Shown: positions 40,723 to 51,542, counted from the first letter of the stretch. The stretch is DNA of 64,000 nucleotides from an uncultured bacterium (GCA_905215505.1 CAJMPU010000004.1:61994-125993); one strand, 5' to 3'. Notes: generated by a model not told the origin, from the sequence alone. A program made the numbers and translations.

Positions 40723-41511
40723 CTAATGGCTGGAATAGCAGGTGGTGTGGGCGGCGCGGAAGCGACAGTGCTCGCGCATGCGGCAGATATTGCAGGTGGG
40801 GCGGCTCTGGGCGTCGTGGACCTCGCCGTCGAACAGACCGATCACCGCGGTCACGCTCTTGGTGGGCATGAGCAGGCTGGTGGGCGTGACGGTAAGCCCG
40901 ATGAGCTGCGTGGCGTTGAGCGCGTCCACGATTGAGCGCTGTGCCGTAAGCGGGCAGTCGCCGTAGCCGGGACTGAAGCGCCAGTTACCGGCGAGTCCGT
41001 GTGCGGCGGCCGCAGCCTTAACCTGCTGGTCCATCTGCTCGACGGCGGCTTCTACATAGGCAGAGCATGCGGCGTCGAGCACGGCTCCCTCCAGGGGCTG
41101 CTGGGCTCCCGTGGTACGCAGGCGACGCTCGGCGTCCATGCCGAGAGTGCATGCCATGAGCGCGGCAAATCGGGCGTCTTTGAGATGTCGATAGATATCG
41201 CGACCCCGCAGATCAACGTTGGTGCCGACCAAGCGGATGCAGGGCTCGCCCTGCTCGTCCACGCCCGTGGCATCGACGGCAAACACGCGTCGCACGCCAC
41301 GGGGTTCAATGTCCAGCTCCAGACGCTCAACGACAAGCTCAATACGCTGCGACAGCTCGGGCTCAATTTGCTGACCGCTGTAGCCCAGATAGCGCAGCAT
41401 CTCGGCACGATCGACGCGGGGATGGTGGGCATCATCGATACGATAAAGCGCCGGCGACGCAAGGTCGGCCGGCACTTCGACAGCGGTTGTATCGATGTGC
41501 GGTTTTTCCAT
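40723..41511 (-). CDS. Stand-alone methionine synthase activation-domain protein with C-terminal cysteine cluster
   Basis: 262 residues. The central part (about 20-230) matches the MetH activation fold, with RYLGYSGQQIEPELSQRI near the start and RFSPGYGDCPL, the RxxxGYxxxP SAM-binding signature. The C-terminus adds CNICRMREHC plus one more Cys (pattern CX2CX5CX8C), suggesting an iron-sulfur or metal site not found in E. coli MetH. Probable role: reductive methylation of inactive Cob(II) in MetH with SAM. Its start overlaps the metF stop by one base (TAATG), and metH follows after nine bases. Confidence 0.88.
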   Translation of the reverse strand: MEKPHIDTTAVEVPADLASPALYRIDDAHHPRVDRAEMLRYLGYSGQQIEPELSQRIELVVERLELDIEPRGVRRVFAVDATGVDEQGEPCIRLVGTNVDLRGRDIYRHLKDARFAALMACTLGMDAERRLRTTGAQQPLEGAVLDAACSAYVEAAVEQMDQQVKAAAAAHGLAGNWRFSPGYGDCPLTAQRSIVDALNATQLIGLTVTPTSLLMPTKSVTAVIGLFDGEVHDAQSRPTCNICRMREHCRFRAAHTTCYSSH

Positions 41512-42383
41512 TACCCCAGGCGCTCCATAATGGTTGCGGCGATTGCAGGACGATTCATAGTGTACAGGTGCAGACCGTCGGCGCCGTGCTCCTTAAGGTC
41601 GCAAAGCTGACGGGCGGCATAATCTACACCGGCTGCCTGCAGGCTCTCGGGGTCGTTCTCGTACTTGGCGAGAATCTTGATGACGGGGGAGGGCAGCGAC
41701 GCGCCGCACATAAAGACCATGCGGCTGATCTGCGACTTGCCCATAAACGGCATGATGCCCGCGGTAATGGGCACGGTGATACCTGCCTTGTTGGCAAGCT
41801 CGCGGAAACGGTAGAAGCACTCGTTGTCAAAGAAGAGCTGCGTCACAAAGAAGCTCGCGCCGGCGTCCTGTTTTTGCTTGAGGTATTCGACCGAAGCGTT
41901 GAGGTCCTCACAGGCAATGTGGCCCTCGGGGTAGGCCGCGGCGCCCACACAAAAGCCGGCGTCGACAAGCTCGGGGATGAGCTCGCGGGCGTAGGGGTAG
42001 TCCGAGGCGGGCTTGTCATCCTCGGTCGCGCCAGCGGGCAGATCACCGCGCAGGGCCAGGATGTTTTCTACGCCGGCGGAGCGGTATTCGTCGATCTTGG
42101 CGGCGATATCGGCGTGCGAGCGGCCCACGCAGGTGAGGTGCGCCACCGAGGGCGTATTGAATTCGCTCGTAATCATTTGCGCGATGGGGGCGGTGGTGGC
42201 GCCGTTGCCCGAGCCGCCGGCAGAGCAGGTGACCGAGACAAAGCTCGGCGAAAGCTTGCACAGATTGCCTGCCACCTCGCGAGCCGTGTTGAGGGTAAGC
42301 TCGCCCTTGGGCGGGAACATCTCAAACGAAACGGGTGCGGTGCCCTGGGATGCTGCCTGCTTAAAAACCTCGTCGACGCGCAT
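41511..42383 (-). CDS. metF: Methylenetetrahydrofolate reductase
   Basis: 290 residues, the bacterial MetF size. The barrel has VSFEMFPPKGE at its start, VTCSAGGSG, LTCVGRS and NILALRGDLP, and the QLFFDNECFYRF segment for folate binding. It reduces methylene-THF to methyl-THF, the methyl donor for the MetH encoded in the same operon. ATG 42383 has AAGGAGC upstream; longer in-frame starts have no ribosome-binding site. First gene of the three-gene methionine operon. No cobalamin or SAM riboswitch is evident upstream. Confidence 0.94.
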   Translation of the reverse strand: MRVDEVFKQAASQGTAPVSFEMFPPKGELTLNTAREVAGNLCKLSPSFVSVTCSAGGSGNGATTAPIAQMITSEFNTPSVAHLTCVGRSHADIAAKIDEYRSAGVENILALRGDLPAGATEDDKPASDYPYARELIPELVDAGFCVGAAAYPEGHIACEDLNASVEYLKQKQDAGASFFVTQLFFDNECFYRFRELANKAGITVPITAGIMPFMGKSQISRMVFMCGASLPSPVIKILAKYENDPESLQAAGVDYAARQLCDLKEHGADGLHLYTMNRPAIAATIMERLG

Positions 42384-42809
42384 ATCGTGCTCCTTTAGAT
42401 ACGTAATAGCGTGATGTGTTGTAAGGATTCTACAGCACCACTGTGTCACGGTGGAGTTTCACTCGCTATTCGGGGATACCAATCAAAGATGCCTTGCTAT
42501 CGACATTCCCTATAGCGGAGCGGTCAATCTAGGATGGGGCTATAAAGACTGGTATCTGATGCGAAATACCAGTTAATAGAGCCCCATCCCAAATTGACTA
42601 CCCTTAAACCATGGGGAGAGGTCTGCAATTTATACAGTTGATTGGCTGTTGAGGGCGGCAACGCCGCCGCGATGCGGTAACCTCATTGATTGGTTTCGTG
42701 ACAGCAACATAACGGTAATGTTGCGGAAACACGACGAGCCTAATCTATGACTCGTTCGTTAGTAATCAACACCGCTTCTCACGCGGTGCCGATACGAAGG
42801 GAGTTCCGT
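42384..42809. other. Divergent metF/glnN intergenic region
   Basis: No gene. It holds the small hairpin CCACTGTGTCACGGTGG near 42438-42454, the long imperfect palindrome at 42522-42602 and an AT-richer stretch before glnN with CGACGAG ... CTCGTTCG symmetry around 42734-42761. Promoters for both divergent operons must lie here, but none is clear enough to call. Confidence 0.4.
42522..42602. repeat. Long nested palindrome in the metF/glnN gap
   Basis: GGATGGGGCT and AGCCCCATCC are outer arms, extended by GTCAAT/ATTGAC with two mismatches; ACTGGTAT and ATACCAGT are inner arms around CTGATGCGAA. It has the same nested plan as 16488 and 36531, but here between divergent genes rather than at gene ends. 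Confidence 0.8.
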
Positions 42810-44897
<2,088 letters not shown>

Positions 44898-44926
44898 GGC
44901 GTAACTGACATATCGTCACGGTATTG

Positions 44927-44962
44927 AGCCGGGGTCCGCATCGCGCGGGCCCCGGCTATTTG
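44927..44962 (+). terminator. glnN terminator
   Basis: AGCCGGGGTCCGC paired with GCGGGCCCCGGCT around ATCGC, followed by ATTTGTTT. Confidence 0.85.
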
Positions 44963-44995
44963 TTTGCGAAGGACGCTTTGGAGTCCGTTTTGCCG

Positions 44996-45045
44996 CCGAT
45001 TTGCCGGGATCCGCACCCTGTCGGGTTCGAATCCCGGCATATCGG
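44996..45045. repeat. Hairpin built on a tRNA T-arm-like fragment
   Basis: CCGATTTGCCGGGAT (44996-45010) pairs with ATCCCGGCATATCGG (45031-45045) with one mismatch. The right side contains GGGTTCGAATCCC, a T-arm sequence, but no acceptor, D-arm or anticodon arm can be built. It lies next to tRNA-Glu and looks like a remnant of a tRNA or of an attachment site. Confidence 0.55.
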
Positions 45046-45047
45046 TA

Positions 45048-45082
45048 GCAAAAAGCCCGCTACCGAATTGGTAACGGGCTTC
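45048..45082 (-). terminator. tRNA-Glu terminator
   Basis: On the minus strand AAGCCCGTTACC, loop AATTC, GGTAGCGGGCTT then TTT. Confidence 0.85.
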
Positions 45083-45092
45083 TCAGATTTTG

Positions 45093-45169
45093 TGGTGCCC
45101 CCAGCGGGATTCGAACCCGCGATATCCACCTTGAAAGGGTGGCGTCCTTGGCCGCTAGACGATGGGGAC
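45093..45169 (-). tRNA. tRNA-Glu(UUC)
   Basis: 77 nt including encoded CCA. Acceptor stem GTCCCCA/TGGGGGC (one T-G pair), D-arm with CTAGCGGCCAAGG, anticodon stem CCACC/GGTGG with loop CTTTCAA (anticodon UUC at 45133-45135), and T-arm GCGGGTTCGAATCCCGC. It supplies Glu-tRNA for translation. The amidotransferase GatCAB acts on the mischarged tRNA(Gln), not on this tRNA. Confidence 0.95.
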
Positions 45170-45269
45170 AGCGGGGAAGAGTATAGCAGACTTTTTTGCC
45201 GGCGCGTATATCGTTGGCAAACTGGAAAACCACCACACAGGAGCAGACTTCTATTCCGATTTTCAAATA

Positions 45270-45462
45270 TCTCAATCTGTAACATCTAAGCGGGTAAATC
45301 GGCTCCACCTGTTACAGATCAAGACAAAAGGCAGGTGCCGGGACGAACATCTCGTTCTGTAACAGTAAGACGACTTTTAACGGTCTAGATGTTACAGATT
45401 GAGACAAACCGTTGGAACGGGCCAAAACCGCCACAAAGGTGCCTGTCCCCTTTGTGGTGGTG
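45270..45462. repeat. Compound REP-like element: TGTAACA palindromes plus CCACAAAGG palindrome
   Basis: The outer perfect 19-bp arms TCTCAATCTGTAACATCTA (45270-45288) and its complement (45386-45404) enclose two more CTGTTACAG/CTGTAACAG palindromes and the sequence GGCAGGTGCCGGGACG. Immediately after comes CCGCCACAAAGGTGCCTGTCC then CCTTTGTGGTGG (to 45462), the CCACCAC-type repeat in reverse orientation. This is the largest repeat cluster in the window. Confidence 0.8.
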
Positions 45463-45467
45463 AGGTG

Positions 45468-47645
45468 CTAGGGGAGAAGCTTCATGGCGGCGTCGTGGGC
45501 GGCGTGCTCGTAGGTGTCGTCGAGGGGTTTGAGCGGCAGCAGGGCGGCGGCCTGTGTGTCGCCACGGCGCTCGAGGGCGTGCGCGATGAGCCAGTCGGCG
45601 AGTTCGGGGTTCTTGGGCAGCGCCGGGCCATGCAGGTACGTGCCGATGACACCCTTGTAGATGAGACCCTCAAAGCCATCGTCGCCGTTGTTGCCGGTGC
45701 CCGTGACGACGGACGTTCCGAGCGGCGTGGCATCGGCGTCCAAAAGCGTGCGGCCACCGTGGTTCTCGAATCCCACAAAGGGCTCGGGTGCCAGGTCGGT
45801 CTTGACGGCGACGTTGCCGATCAGGCGGTCGGAGCCGCGTACGGTCTCGGCGGCAATGACACCCAGGCCCTCGATGCGATTTTCGCCCATATAGTACGAA
45901 CGGCCGAGCAGCTGATAGCTGCCGCAGATGGCGAGCAGCGAACCGCCGTCCTCAACATAGGCTGCGACCTTGTCTTTTTGGGCGAGCAGCTCGTGTGCCA
46001 CGGCTAGCTGGTCGCGATCGGATCCGCCGCCCATCATGACGATATCGGCATCATGCAGATCGAGCACCTCGCCCATGCGGACCTCATCCACGCGAACGGG
46101 GATGCCGCGCCAGGCGCAGCGGCGCTCTATGGCGATGACGTTGCCGCCGTCGCCATAGAGGTTGAGGGCATCGGGATACAGGTAGACGATGCGCAGCGGG
46201 CGCGAGAGCTCGACTGGCGCGATACCGACAGGAAGAGCGCTGCCGTCGGCACGGACTGCGGCGCGGGCGGCAACCGTGGCTGCATCGGCACCCTTCAGCC
46301 CGTCGAGTTCTTTGACCAGCGGCGGGAAGGCCGTGTAGTTGGCGACGGCGTAGAAGGTGTCATCGGCGGCCTCGTCTGCCATGGCGCCAATTGCCTGCGC
46401 GACGTCCGAGATAATGGCGGCGTCGATGCCGGCGTACTTGAGGCGCACCTGCATATCGTGTGCACGCGTGCCGCCGGCAAAGGCGACAAGCCCCGGGGTA
46501 TCGGCGATGCGCTCGAAGTCGACGTCGTAGATCCACGAGACATCGTGGCCGTCGGCGTCGTTGTCATTGAGGAAGAAAGCGCAGAGTCTGCCGCCTGCCG
46601 TCTTGATGGACTGGATTTGTCGATCGAAGCCTACGGGATTCTTGGCCAGGTTGGCCTCGACGGTGCGGCCGGCGATATCCCAGCGCCCCATACGACCGCC
46701 GGCAGGCACATAGGCATCGAGCGTAGGCTGTAGAAGCGCCGTGTTCACGCCCAACTCGTGTGTGGCAAAGAAGGCGGCGGCAACGTTATAGACCATGTAC
46801 AGACCGTTGTAGCGCGTGGCGATGTGCGTTGCGGGTGCGTCGGTATCGGGTCCAAAGACAAGGTCAAAGCCGTAGCCGTCGCAGCCGAGTTCCACGCCCG
46901 TCACGCGACGGACAAGCGCAGGGCGGGCCCAGCCGCACGAGGGGCAATGGTAGGCGCCGAGTTGACCATACTGTACGTAGTCGTACTCCAACGGGGCGTT
47001 GCACTGCGAGCAAAAGCGCGAGTCGCTAATGCGGTCGGACTCGGTGCCCGTGGCGCCATCGATGCCAAAGGCAATACTCGCGTTGGGAACGCGCGCGGCA
47101 ATCGAGGCGCACAGCGGGTCGTCGGCGTTGTAGATGAGCGTCGTTGCCGGCGAAAGCTCCAACGCGTGGGCGATGACCTCCTGGGTGTGATCGATCTCGC
47201 CATAGCGATCTAGCTGGTCACGGAACAGGTTGAGCAGCACGAAGTACGTCGGCTTGAGCTTGGGCAGGACGCGCACAGTGTAGAGCTCATCGCATTCAAA
47301 AACGCCTACGCGCTTGCTGCTGGCGGTTCGCTTAAGGTTGCCGCGGGCCTCGAGCAGAGCGCCCACCACACCAGGCTCCATATTGTTGCCGGCACGGTTG
47401 CACACCACGGTAGCACCGCTGGCAGCAACGGCGTCGGCGATGAGGTTGGAGGTGGTGGTCTTGCCGTTGGTGCCGGTGATCACCACGCTGCGGTCGACCA
47501 GGCTCGCGAGGTCGCTTAGCAGCTCGGGGTCGATCTTCATGGCGATGCGGCCGGGGAGTACGCCGCCCTGGCGCTTAAGGACGGAGCGCAGCCCCCAGCG
47601 GGCGATATCGCTCGAGGTGCAGGCAAGAGATGAGCGGAGGTTCAT
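45468..47645 (-). CDS. murT-gatD: MurT-GatD fusion, lipid II isoglutaminyl synthase
   Basis: 725 residues combining both subunits of the enzyme that amidates D-Glu of lipid II. The N-terminal MurT part (about 1-445) has the Mur-ligase P-loop ITGTNGKTTT, a Cys4 zinc ribbon (CSQC ... CPSC) and the DUF1727 region. The C-terminal GatD part (about 475-700) is a class I glutamine amidotransferase with nucleophile Cys in LLAICGSYQLLG and His in GTYLHGP. In Staphylococcus and Streptococcus these are two adjacent genes; here they form one chain. ATG 47645 has AGGAACGG upstream. Two helical-repeat genes precede it in the same direction with a 45-base gap. Confidence 0.93.
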   Translation of the reverse strand: MNLRSSLACTSSDIARWGLRSVLKRQGGVLPGRIAMKIDPELLSDLASLVDRSVVITGTNGKTTTSNLIADAVAASGATVVCNRAGNNMEPGVVGALLEARGNLKRTASSKRVGVFECDELYTVRVLPKLKPTYFVLLNLFRDQLDRYGEIDHTQEVIAHALELSPATTLIYNADDPLCASIAARVPNASIAFGIDGATGTESDRISDSRFCSQCNAPLEYDYVQYGQLGAYHCPSCGWARPALVRRVTGVELGCDGYGFDLVFGPDTDAPATHIATRYNGLYMVYNVAAAFFATHELGVNTALLQPTLDAYVPAGGRMGRWDIAGRTVEANLAKNPVGFDRQIQSIKTAGGRLCAFFLNDNDADGHDVSWIYDVDFERIADTPGLVAFAGGTRAHDMQVRLKYAGIDAAIISDVAQAIGAMADEAADDTFYAVANYTAFPPLVKELDGLKGADAATVAARAAVRADGSALPVGIAPVELSRPLRIVYLYPDALNLYGDGGNVIAIERRCAWRGIPVRVDEVRMGEVLDLHDADIVMMGGGSDRDQLAVAHELLAQKDKVAAYVEDGGSLLAICGSYQLLGRSYYMGENRIEGLGVIAAETVRGSDRLIGNVAVKTDLAPEPFVGFENHGGRTLLDADATPLGTSVVTGTGNNGDDGFEGLIYKGVIGTYLHGPALPKNPELADWLIAHALERRGDTQAAALLPLKPLDDTYEHAAHDAAMKLLP

Positions 47646-47690
47646 GAAACCGTTCCTAACGTAAACGACATGGTCGGGTCGAGTGCGTCA

Positions 47691-48734
47691 CTAAAAACCG
47701 TAGCGGCGCGCAAATTCCTGGGCAAGCTGCGACACGTCTTCGCAGGCATTGGCCCAGGGGGCAAAGTCGGGAGTGTCCGAGATAATGCCGTCCGCCTCCC
47801 AAACGGCCTGGTGCGAAAGATCCCAGGGATCGCGTGGCTCGGGCCGGCAGGGAAGGTACGGTGTCTGGTACATGGGATTCAGCAAGAAGAACGCGCCGCC
47901 CTCGCAGCGGTTGGCGAACTCACGTAATGCACGCACCGCTGGACGCATCTTGTTCGTTTTGAACAAGAGGATTGTGCGGGCGAGCAGGTACCAGGGGGAG
48001 TTCTCGAGTGCATCGGCTCCCACCTGTTCCTCGAGCTGGTGGGCTAGGGCAAAAAAGCCGTCCTGATCTTCCAAGCGAGCGAGGGCGAGCAGCACGGTGC
48101 CTGCGGCTCGGGTGGGATAGCCTTCTGCCTTAAGGACGCGGCGGGCGTAGTCGGCGGCAGCACGGTAGCGAGCGCTCGCCATGCACAGCTGCGAGATAGC
48201 CTCGAGCGTGTGGAGCCACCCGATAAGAGCCGGCTCGTTCACGGTGAGATCTGCCGCTGTCACGCCGTCCGTTAAAACCTTGTTGGCCCAGTAGTGTGGG
48301 GCCTCCATATCGAACCCGGGCACGCTTTGCTGCAGGTAATCGGCCGTGGTCACCTCGAGCTTCATCAGGTCGCCCAGGCAGGCGTCAACGGGCGTGTCGG
48401 CCAGGATGATGGCGAGCAGCTGCGCGTCGACGGCCAGTGCATCGACGCGGACAATCTTGAGCAGCTCGTCGCGCATGTCGTCGAACAGGCGATTGCGCGT
48501 CTGCTCGAACTCCTCGTCGCTGCCCATGCCCTCGATGCGATGGAGCTCGTCGAGCAGGTGGCGATGAACACCGGCATAGGACAGCAGCGCCTGGGCATGC
48601 TCGGACTGCGCATACTTTTGGGGATTCGCGCTAATGTCGTTATGGACAAGCTCGCGTGCTGCATCGGTGAGCTCGGGGTGCGATGCCAGATAGATGCGCT
48701 CCAAGTAGGCGGGGATGTAGACGCTCGGATCCAT
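47691..48734 (-). CDS. Helical-repeat (TPR-like) protein B, linked to murT-gatD
   Basis: 347 residues, cytoplasmic and entirely helical by appearance. Alanine/leucine-rich helix pairs such as ALIGWLHTLEAISQLCMASARYRAAADYARRVL and ARTILLFKTNKMRPAVRALREF are TPR-like. No enzyme motif is seen. Its start overlaps the stop of the upstream paralogue-like gene by one base (TAATG), and it is 45 bases from murT-gatD, so the three are probably one operon. A scaffold or regulatory role for wall synthesis is possible but unproven. Confidence 0.72.
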   Translation of the reverse strand: MDPSVYIPAYLERIYLASHPELTDAARELVHNDISANPQKYAQSEHAQALLSYAGVHRHLLDELHRIEGMGSDEEFEQTRNRLFDDMRDELLKIVRVDALAVDAQLLAIILADTPVDACLGDLMKLEVTTADYLQQSVPGFDMEAPHYWANKVLTDGVTAADLTVNEPALIGWLHTLEAISQLCMASARYRAAADYARRVLKAEGYPTRAAGTVLLALARLEDQDGFFALAHQLEEQVGADALENSPWYLLARTILLFKTNKMRPAVRALREFANRCEGGAFFLLNPMYQTPYLPCRPEPRDPWDLSHQAVWEADGIISDTPDFAPWANACEDVSQLAQEFARRYGF

Positions 48735-49810
48735 TAGAGGTCCCCTCCCTTAAATGGAAGCCCCTGCTCGGCTGCGCGCAGGATGCGCTCGTCGATCTGG
48801 GAGCGCACGATGTCGTTGGTGGCGACCCAGGCGGCAAAGCTGGCGTTGTCGGGAGCGCCCAGGCCCTCCTGCAGTACCGGCGTCGCCTCGGACAATGCAA
48901 GGACAAGCTCGTCGGTCGAGCCCACGCCCACGTTAACGCGGGCATAGACGCCATCGGGAAACTCGGTTTGGAAGTAGAGCGCCTCGGCGGCGTGGGGGCA
49001 CGAACGCACAAGGATACGCAGGTAGTGTTCGGCACCCTCGTAGTCCAGCTCGCGCCAGGCTGCGCTCATCAGTGCGATGAGCGTCCACGGGTCCAAGTCG
49101 CGCTCTGCATCCTTGGGACGGCGGCGCAGCGGGGTATTCGCGAGGTACGGCACGGAGTGAGCGGAGCGAAAGCGCTTGAGCTCCTCGGCGGGGTATTCGA
49201 GCTTTGCCATGGCGAGCATCGCGGTGTGGCGGACACCGGCGGGGTCGTTGGGCGCAAAGTCCAAGCTGCGATTTGCGGCTTCGAGCGACATGCGATAGCG
49301 GCCGCTAATGAGGGCGCGCGATGCCAAGGCGGCAAGCCAGCGCAGATAGGGGCGGCGCGTAAGGTCGCCTGCGGCCTCGCGCTCGTAGGGGTCCTGCGCC
49401 GAGGCGACCTTGAGCGCTAGATCGTGCTCCACCTCGTCGCACTTGGACACCAGATACTGCACGTATTCCTCGTTGGATTCGGCGGTGAGCGCCGTCAGCA
49501 TGCGCTGGGCATCCCAGTTGGCCGGATCGAGTGCGGCTGCCTCGCGGAGCATGTTCTCGGCAGCTGCCTCTTCCTGCTCTGCCTGGGTATCGTCAGGGAT
49601 AAAGGGAATGCGGTAATCGACGGCCTCGACCACCTTGGCAATGAGGTGCCCGGCGCGGTCGCGGTCGTGCACGATGAGCGGTGCGGGGTTGCGGGTGAAT
49701 TGTTCCATCAGACGCTCTACGGCGGCAGCGTCGGTGAGCGGGATATTGTCGCGGCGCAAGGCCTCAAGAACGAGGCGATGGCAATCCTCTTGAATGGGGT
49801 CGAATGCCAT
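48734..49810 (-). CDS. Helical-repeat (TPR-like) protein A, first gene of the murT-gatD cluster
   Basis: 358 residues with TPR-like helix pairs: AAAENMLREAAALDPANWDA and RALISGRYRMSLEAANRSLDFAPNDPAGVRH have the spacing and the Asp-Pro turn typical of the repeat. No catalytic motif, signal peptide or TM segment is seen. ATG 49810 has a strong AGGAGG upstream. It is similar in size and plan to the next gene, with which it is translationally coupled; the pair may have arisen by duplication, but sequence identity looks low by eye. Confidence 0.74.
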   Translation of the reverse strand: MAFDPIQEDCHRLVLEALRRDNIPLTDAAAVERLMEQFTRNPAPLIVHDRDRAGHLIAKVVEAVDYRIPFIPDDTQAEQEEAAAENMLREAAALDPANWDAQRMLTALTAESNEEYVQYLVSKCDEVEHDLALKVASAQDPYEREAAGDLTRRPYLRWLAALASRALISGRYRMSLEAANRSLDFAPNDPAGVRHTAMLAMAKLEYPAEELKRFRSAHSVPYLANTPLRRRPKDAERDLDPWTLIALMSAAWRELDYEGAEHYLRILVRSCPHAAEALYFQTEFPDGVYARVNVGVGSTDELVLALSEATPVLQEGLGAPDNASFAAWVATNDIVRSQIDERILRAAEQGLPFKGGDL

Positions 49811-50318
49811 GGGGCCTCCTTTGCTGCGGTTAGGGTTCAAATGTCTCTATATAAGGTTCTAGTTTACCCGCATGTGGCACACCGGGGGTGCCGCACTTGG
49901 ACTTGCACCTTTGCACCACGAAGACGGATGTCGCACAAATGTCGGCACCTTGGACGGCCGAGCGGTATCACGGTGCCGCAAACGGTCGATTTTTGGCGGC
50001 GAACGGGGCGCATTTTGGAGGGGCTCAGTCCAACCCGGGATATGTGGTCAACCTTGATAAAACGTTTGCCCAGCTTGGGAGTATGAATGCCCCACAAGGG
50101 CTTTCAGGGATAGAAAAAACGTTTCATCATTGTCGGCTTTAGGTGAATAACTGACCAACCAGAACGGTAAAATAGTGTTTGTCTGAGCGTTGAGACGTTT
50201 AGACGTTTAGACATCGCGCATTGTCATCGCCGGCAACGCGCAAAACGGTCCTAACGGAGCCAATCGGGTGCTCCGTTATATACGCAAGTCTAAGAGGGGC
50301 TTGTTTAGGAGGCACAGT
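49811..50318. other. Divergent intergenic region before the alcohol dehydrogenase
   Basis: No gene. It contains an 8-bp tandem repeat GACGTTTAGACGTTTAGAC (50194-50212) and a hairpin AACGGAGC/GCTCCGTT (50253-50278) in the leader of the dehydrogenase. TAAAAT at about 50168-50173 may be a -10 box. The GTTTAGAC core also occurs in the 11-mers at 4010 and 11673. Confidence 0.4.
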
Positions 50319-51542
50319 ATGGGACGTTTTACCAATCCTCGCGATCTGTACTTTGGTGAGGGCGCTCGCCACGAGGTGAAGAACCTCAAGGGCAAGAAGG
50401 CCATCATCGTTTCTGGCGGCAGCTCTATGCGCCGCGGTGGGTTCCTGCAGGACGTTGAGGCCGACCTTAAGGAAGGCGGCTTCGAGGTCAAGCTGTTCGA
50501 GGGCGTCGAGTCCGACCCGTCCATCGAGACGGTCATGAAGGGCGCCGAGGCCATGCGCGAGTTCGAGCCCGACTGGATTATCGCCATCGGCGGCGGCTCG
50601 CCCATCGATGCCGCTAAGGCCATGTGGGTCTTCTACGAGTATCCCGAGGAGTCCTTCGATAACATCATCCAGCCGTTCAGCTTCCCCGAGCTGCGTCAGA
50701 AGGCTCACTTCTGCGCCATCTCCTCTACCTCCGGTACCGCTACCGAGGTCACTGCCTTCTCCGTCATCACCGACTACGCCAAGGGCATCAAGTACCCGCT
50801 GGCCGACTTCAACATCACCCCTGATGTCGCCATCGTCGACCCCGAGCTTACCTACACCATGCCCGCCAAGCTGTGCGCTCATACCGGCATGGACGCTCTG
50901 ACCCACTGCATGGAGGCCTACGTTTCCACCTGCGCTTCCATGTTCACCGACGCCAACGCTCTGCACGGCATCCGCGAGATCGTCGAGTGGCTGCCCAAGT
51001 CCTATGCTGGCGACCATGAGGCCCGTCAGCACATGCACGAGGCTCAGTGCATCGCCGGTATCGCCTTCTCCTCGGGCCTGCTCGGCATCGTTCACTCCAT
51101 GGCTCACAAGACCGGTGCAGCTTTTGAGAACGGCCACATCATCCACGGTGCTGCTAACGCCATGTACCTGGGCAAGGTCATCCAGTGGAACTCCAAGGAC
51201 CCGCGCGCTGCCGAGCGTTACGCTTACGTGGCCAAGGAGATCCTGCACCTTCCCGGCGAGACCAACGAGGAGCTCATCGCTGCGCTCGTCCAGAAGATTC
51301 GCGACCTCAACGACCAGCTCAACATTCCGCAGTCCATCAAGGATTACGCGAATGGTGGCGTGAAGGTCGACGCCGAGAACCCGCAGATGGTTTCCGAGGA
51401 GGAGTTCCTCGCGAAGCTCCCCGAGATCGCCGCGAACGCCGAGCAGGACGCCTGCACGCCCGAGAACCCGCGTGAGACCAAGGCTGCCGACTTCGAGAAG
51501 ATTCTCAAGGCCTGCTACTACGACACCGACATCGATTTCTAA
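50319..51542 (+). CDS. Iron-containing alcohol dehydrogenase (butanol-dehydrogenase type)
   Basis: 407 residues. GGGSPIDAAKAM is the NAD(P)-binding signature, STSGTATEVT follows, and the metal ligands are in AHTGMDALTHCMEAY and IVHSMAHKTGAAFENGHIIHG. It probably reduces acetaldehyde or butyraldehyde to alcohol during fermentation and recycles NAD(P)H. ATG 50319 has AGGAGG upstream. It heads a cluster of three dehydrogenases of the same superfamily, each with its own terminator or repeat between, so they are probably separately controlled. Confidence 0.92.
   Translation: MGRFTNPRDLYFGEGARHEVKNLKGKKAIIVSGGSSMRRGGFLQDVEADLKEGGFEVKLFEGVESDPSIETVMKGAEAMREFEPDWIIAIGGGSPIDAAKAMWVFYEYPEESFDNIIQPFSFPELRQKAHFCAISSTSGTATEVTAFSVITDYAKGIKYPLADFNITPDVAIVDPELTYTMPAKLCAHTGMDALTHCMEAYVSTCASMFTDANALHGIREIVEWLPKSYAGDHEARQHMHEAQCIAGIAFSSGLLGIVHSMAHKTGAAFENGHIIHGAANAMYLGKVIQWNSKDPRAAERYAYVAKEILHLPGETNEELIAALVQKIRDLNDQLNIPQSIKDYANGGVKVDAENPQMVSEEEFLAKLPEIAANAEQDACTPENPRETKAADFEKILKACYYDTDIDF

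Noticed and set aside
38482..40935. Plus-strand open frame of 817 codons opposite metH
   Set aside because: Antisense shadow: metH has all catalytic motifs on the minus strand and the plus product is a repetitive Gly/Asp/Val/Ala sequence without motifs. The same applies to the 535-codon frame at 36526-38133 and to minus-strand frames opposite glmM and glnN.
42384..42809. Cobalamin or SAM riboswitch upstream of metF
   Set aside because: No B12 box or SAM-I core sequence could be found on the minus strand; only a long palindrome is present.
44996..45045. A second tRNA gene next to tRNA-Glu
   Set aside because: Only a T-arm-like segment is present, inside a simple hairpin; acceptor, D and anticodon arms cannot be drawn.
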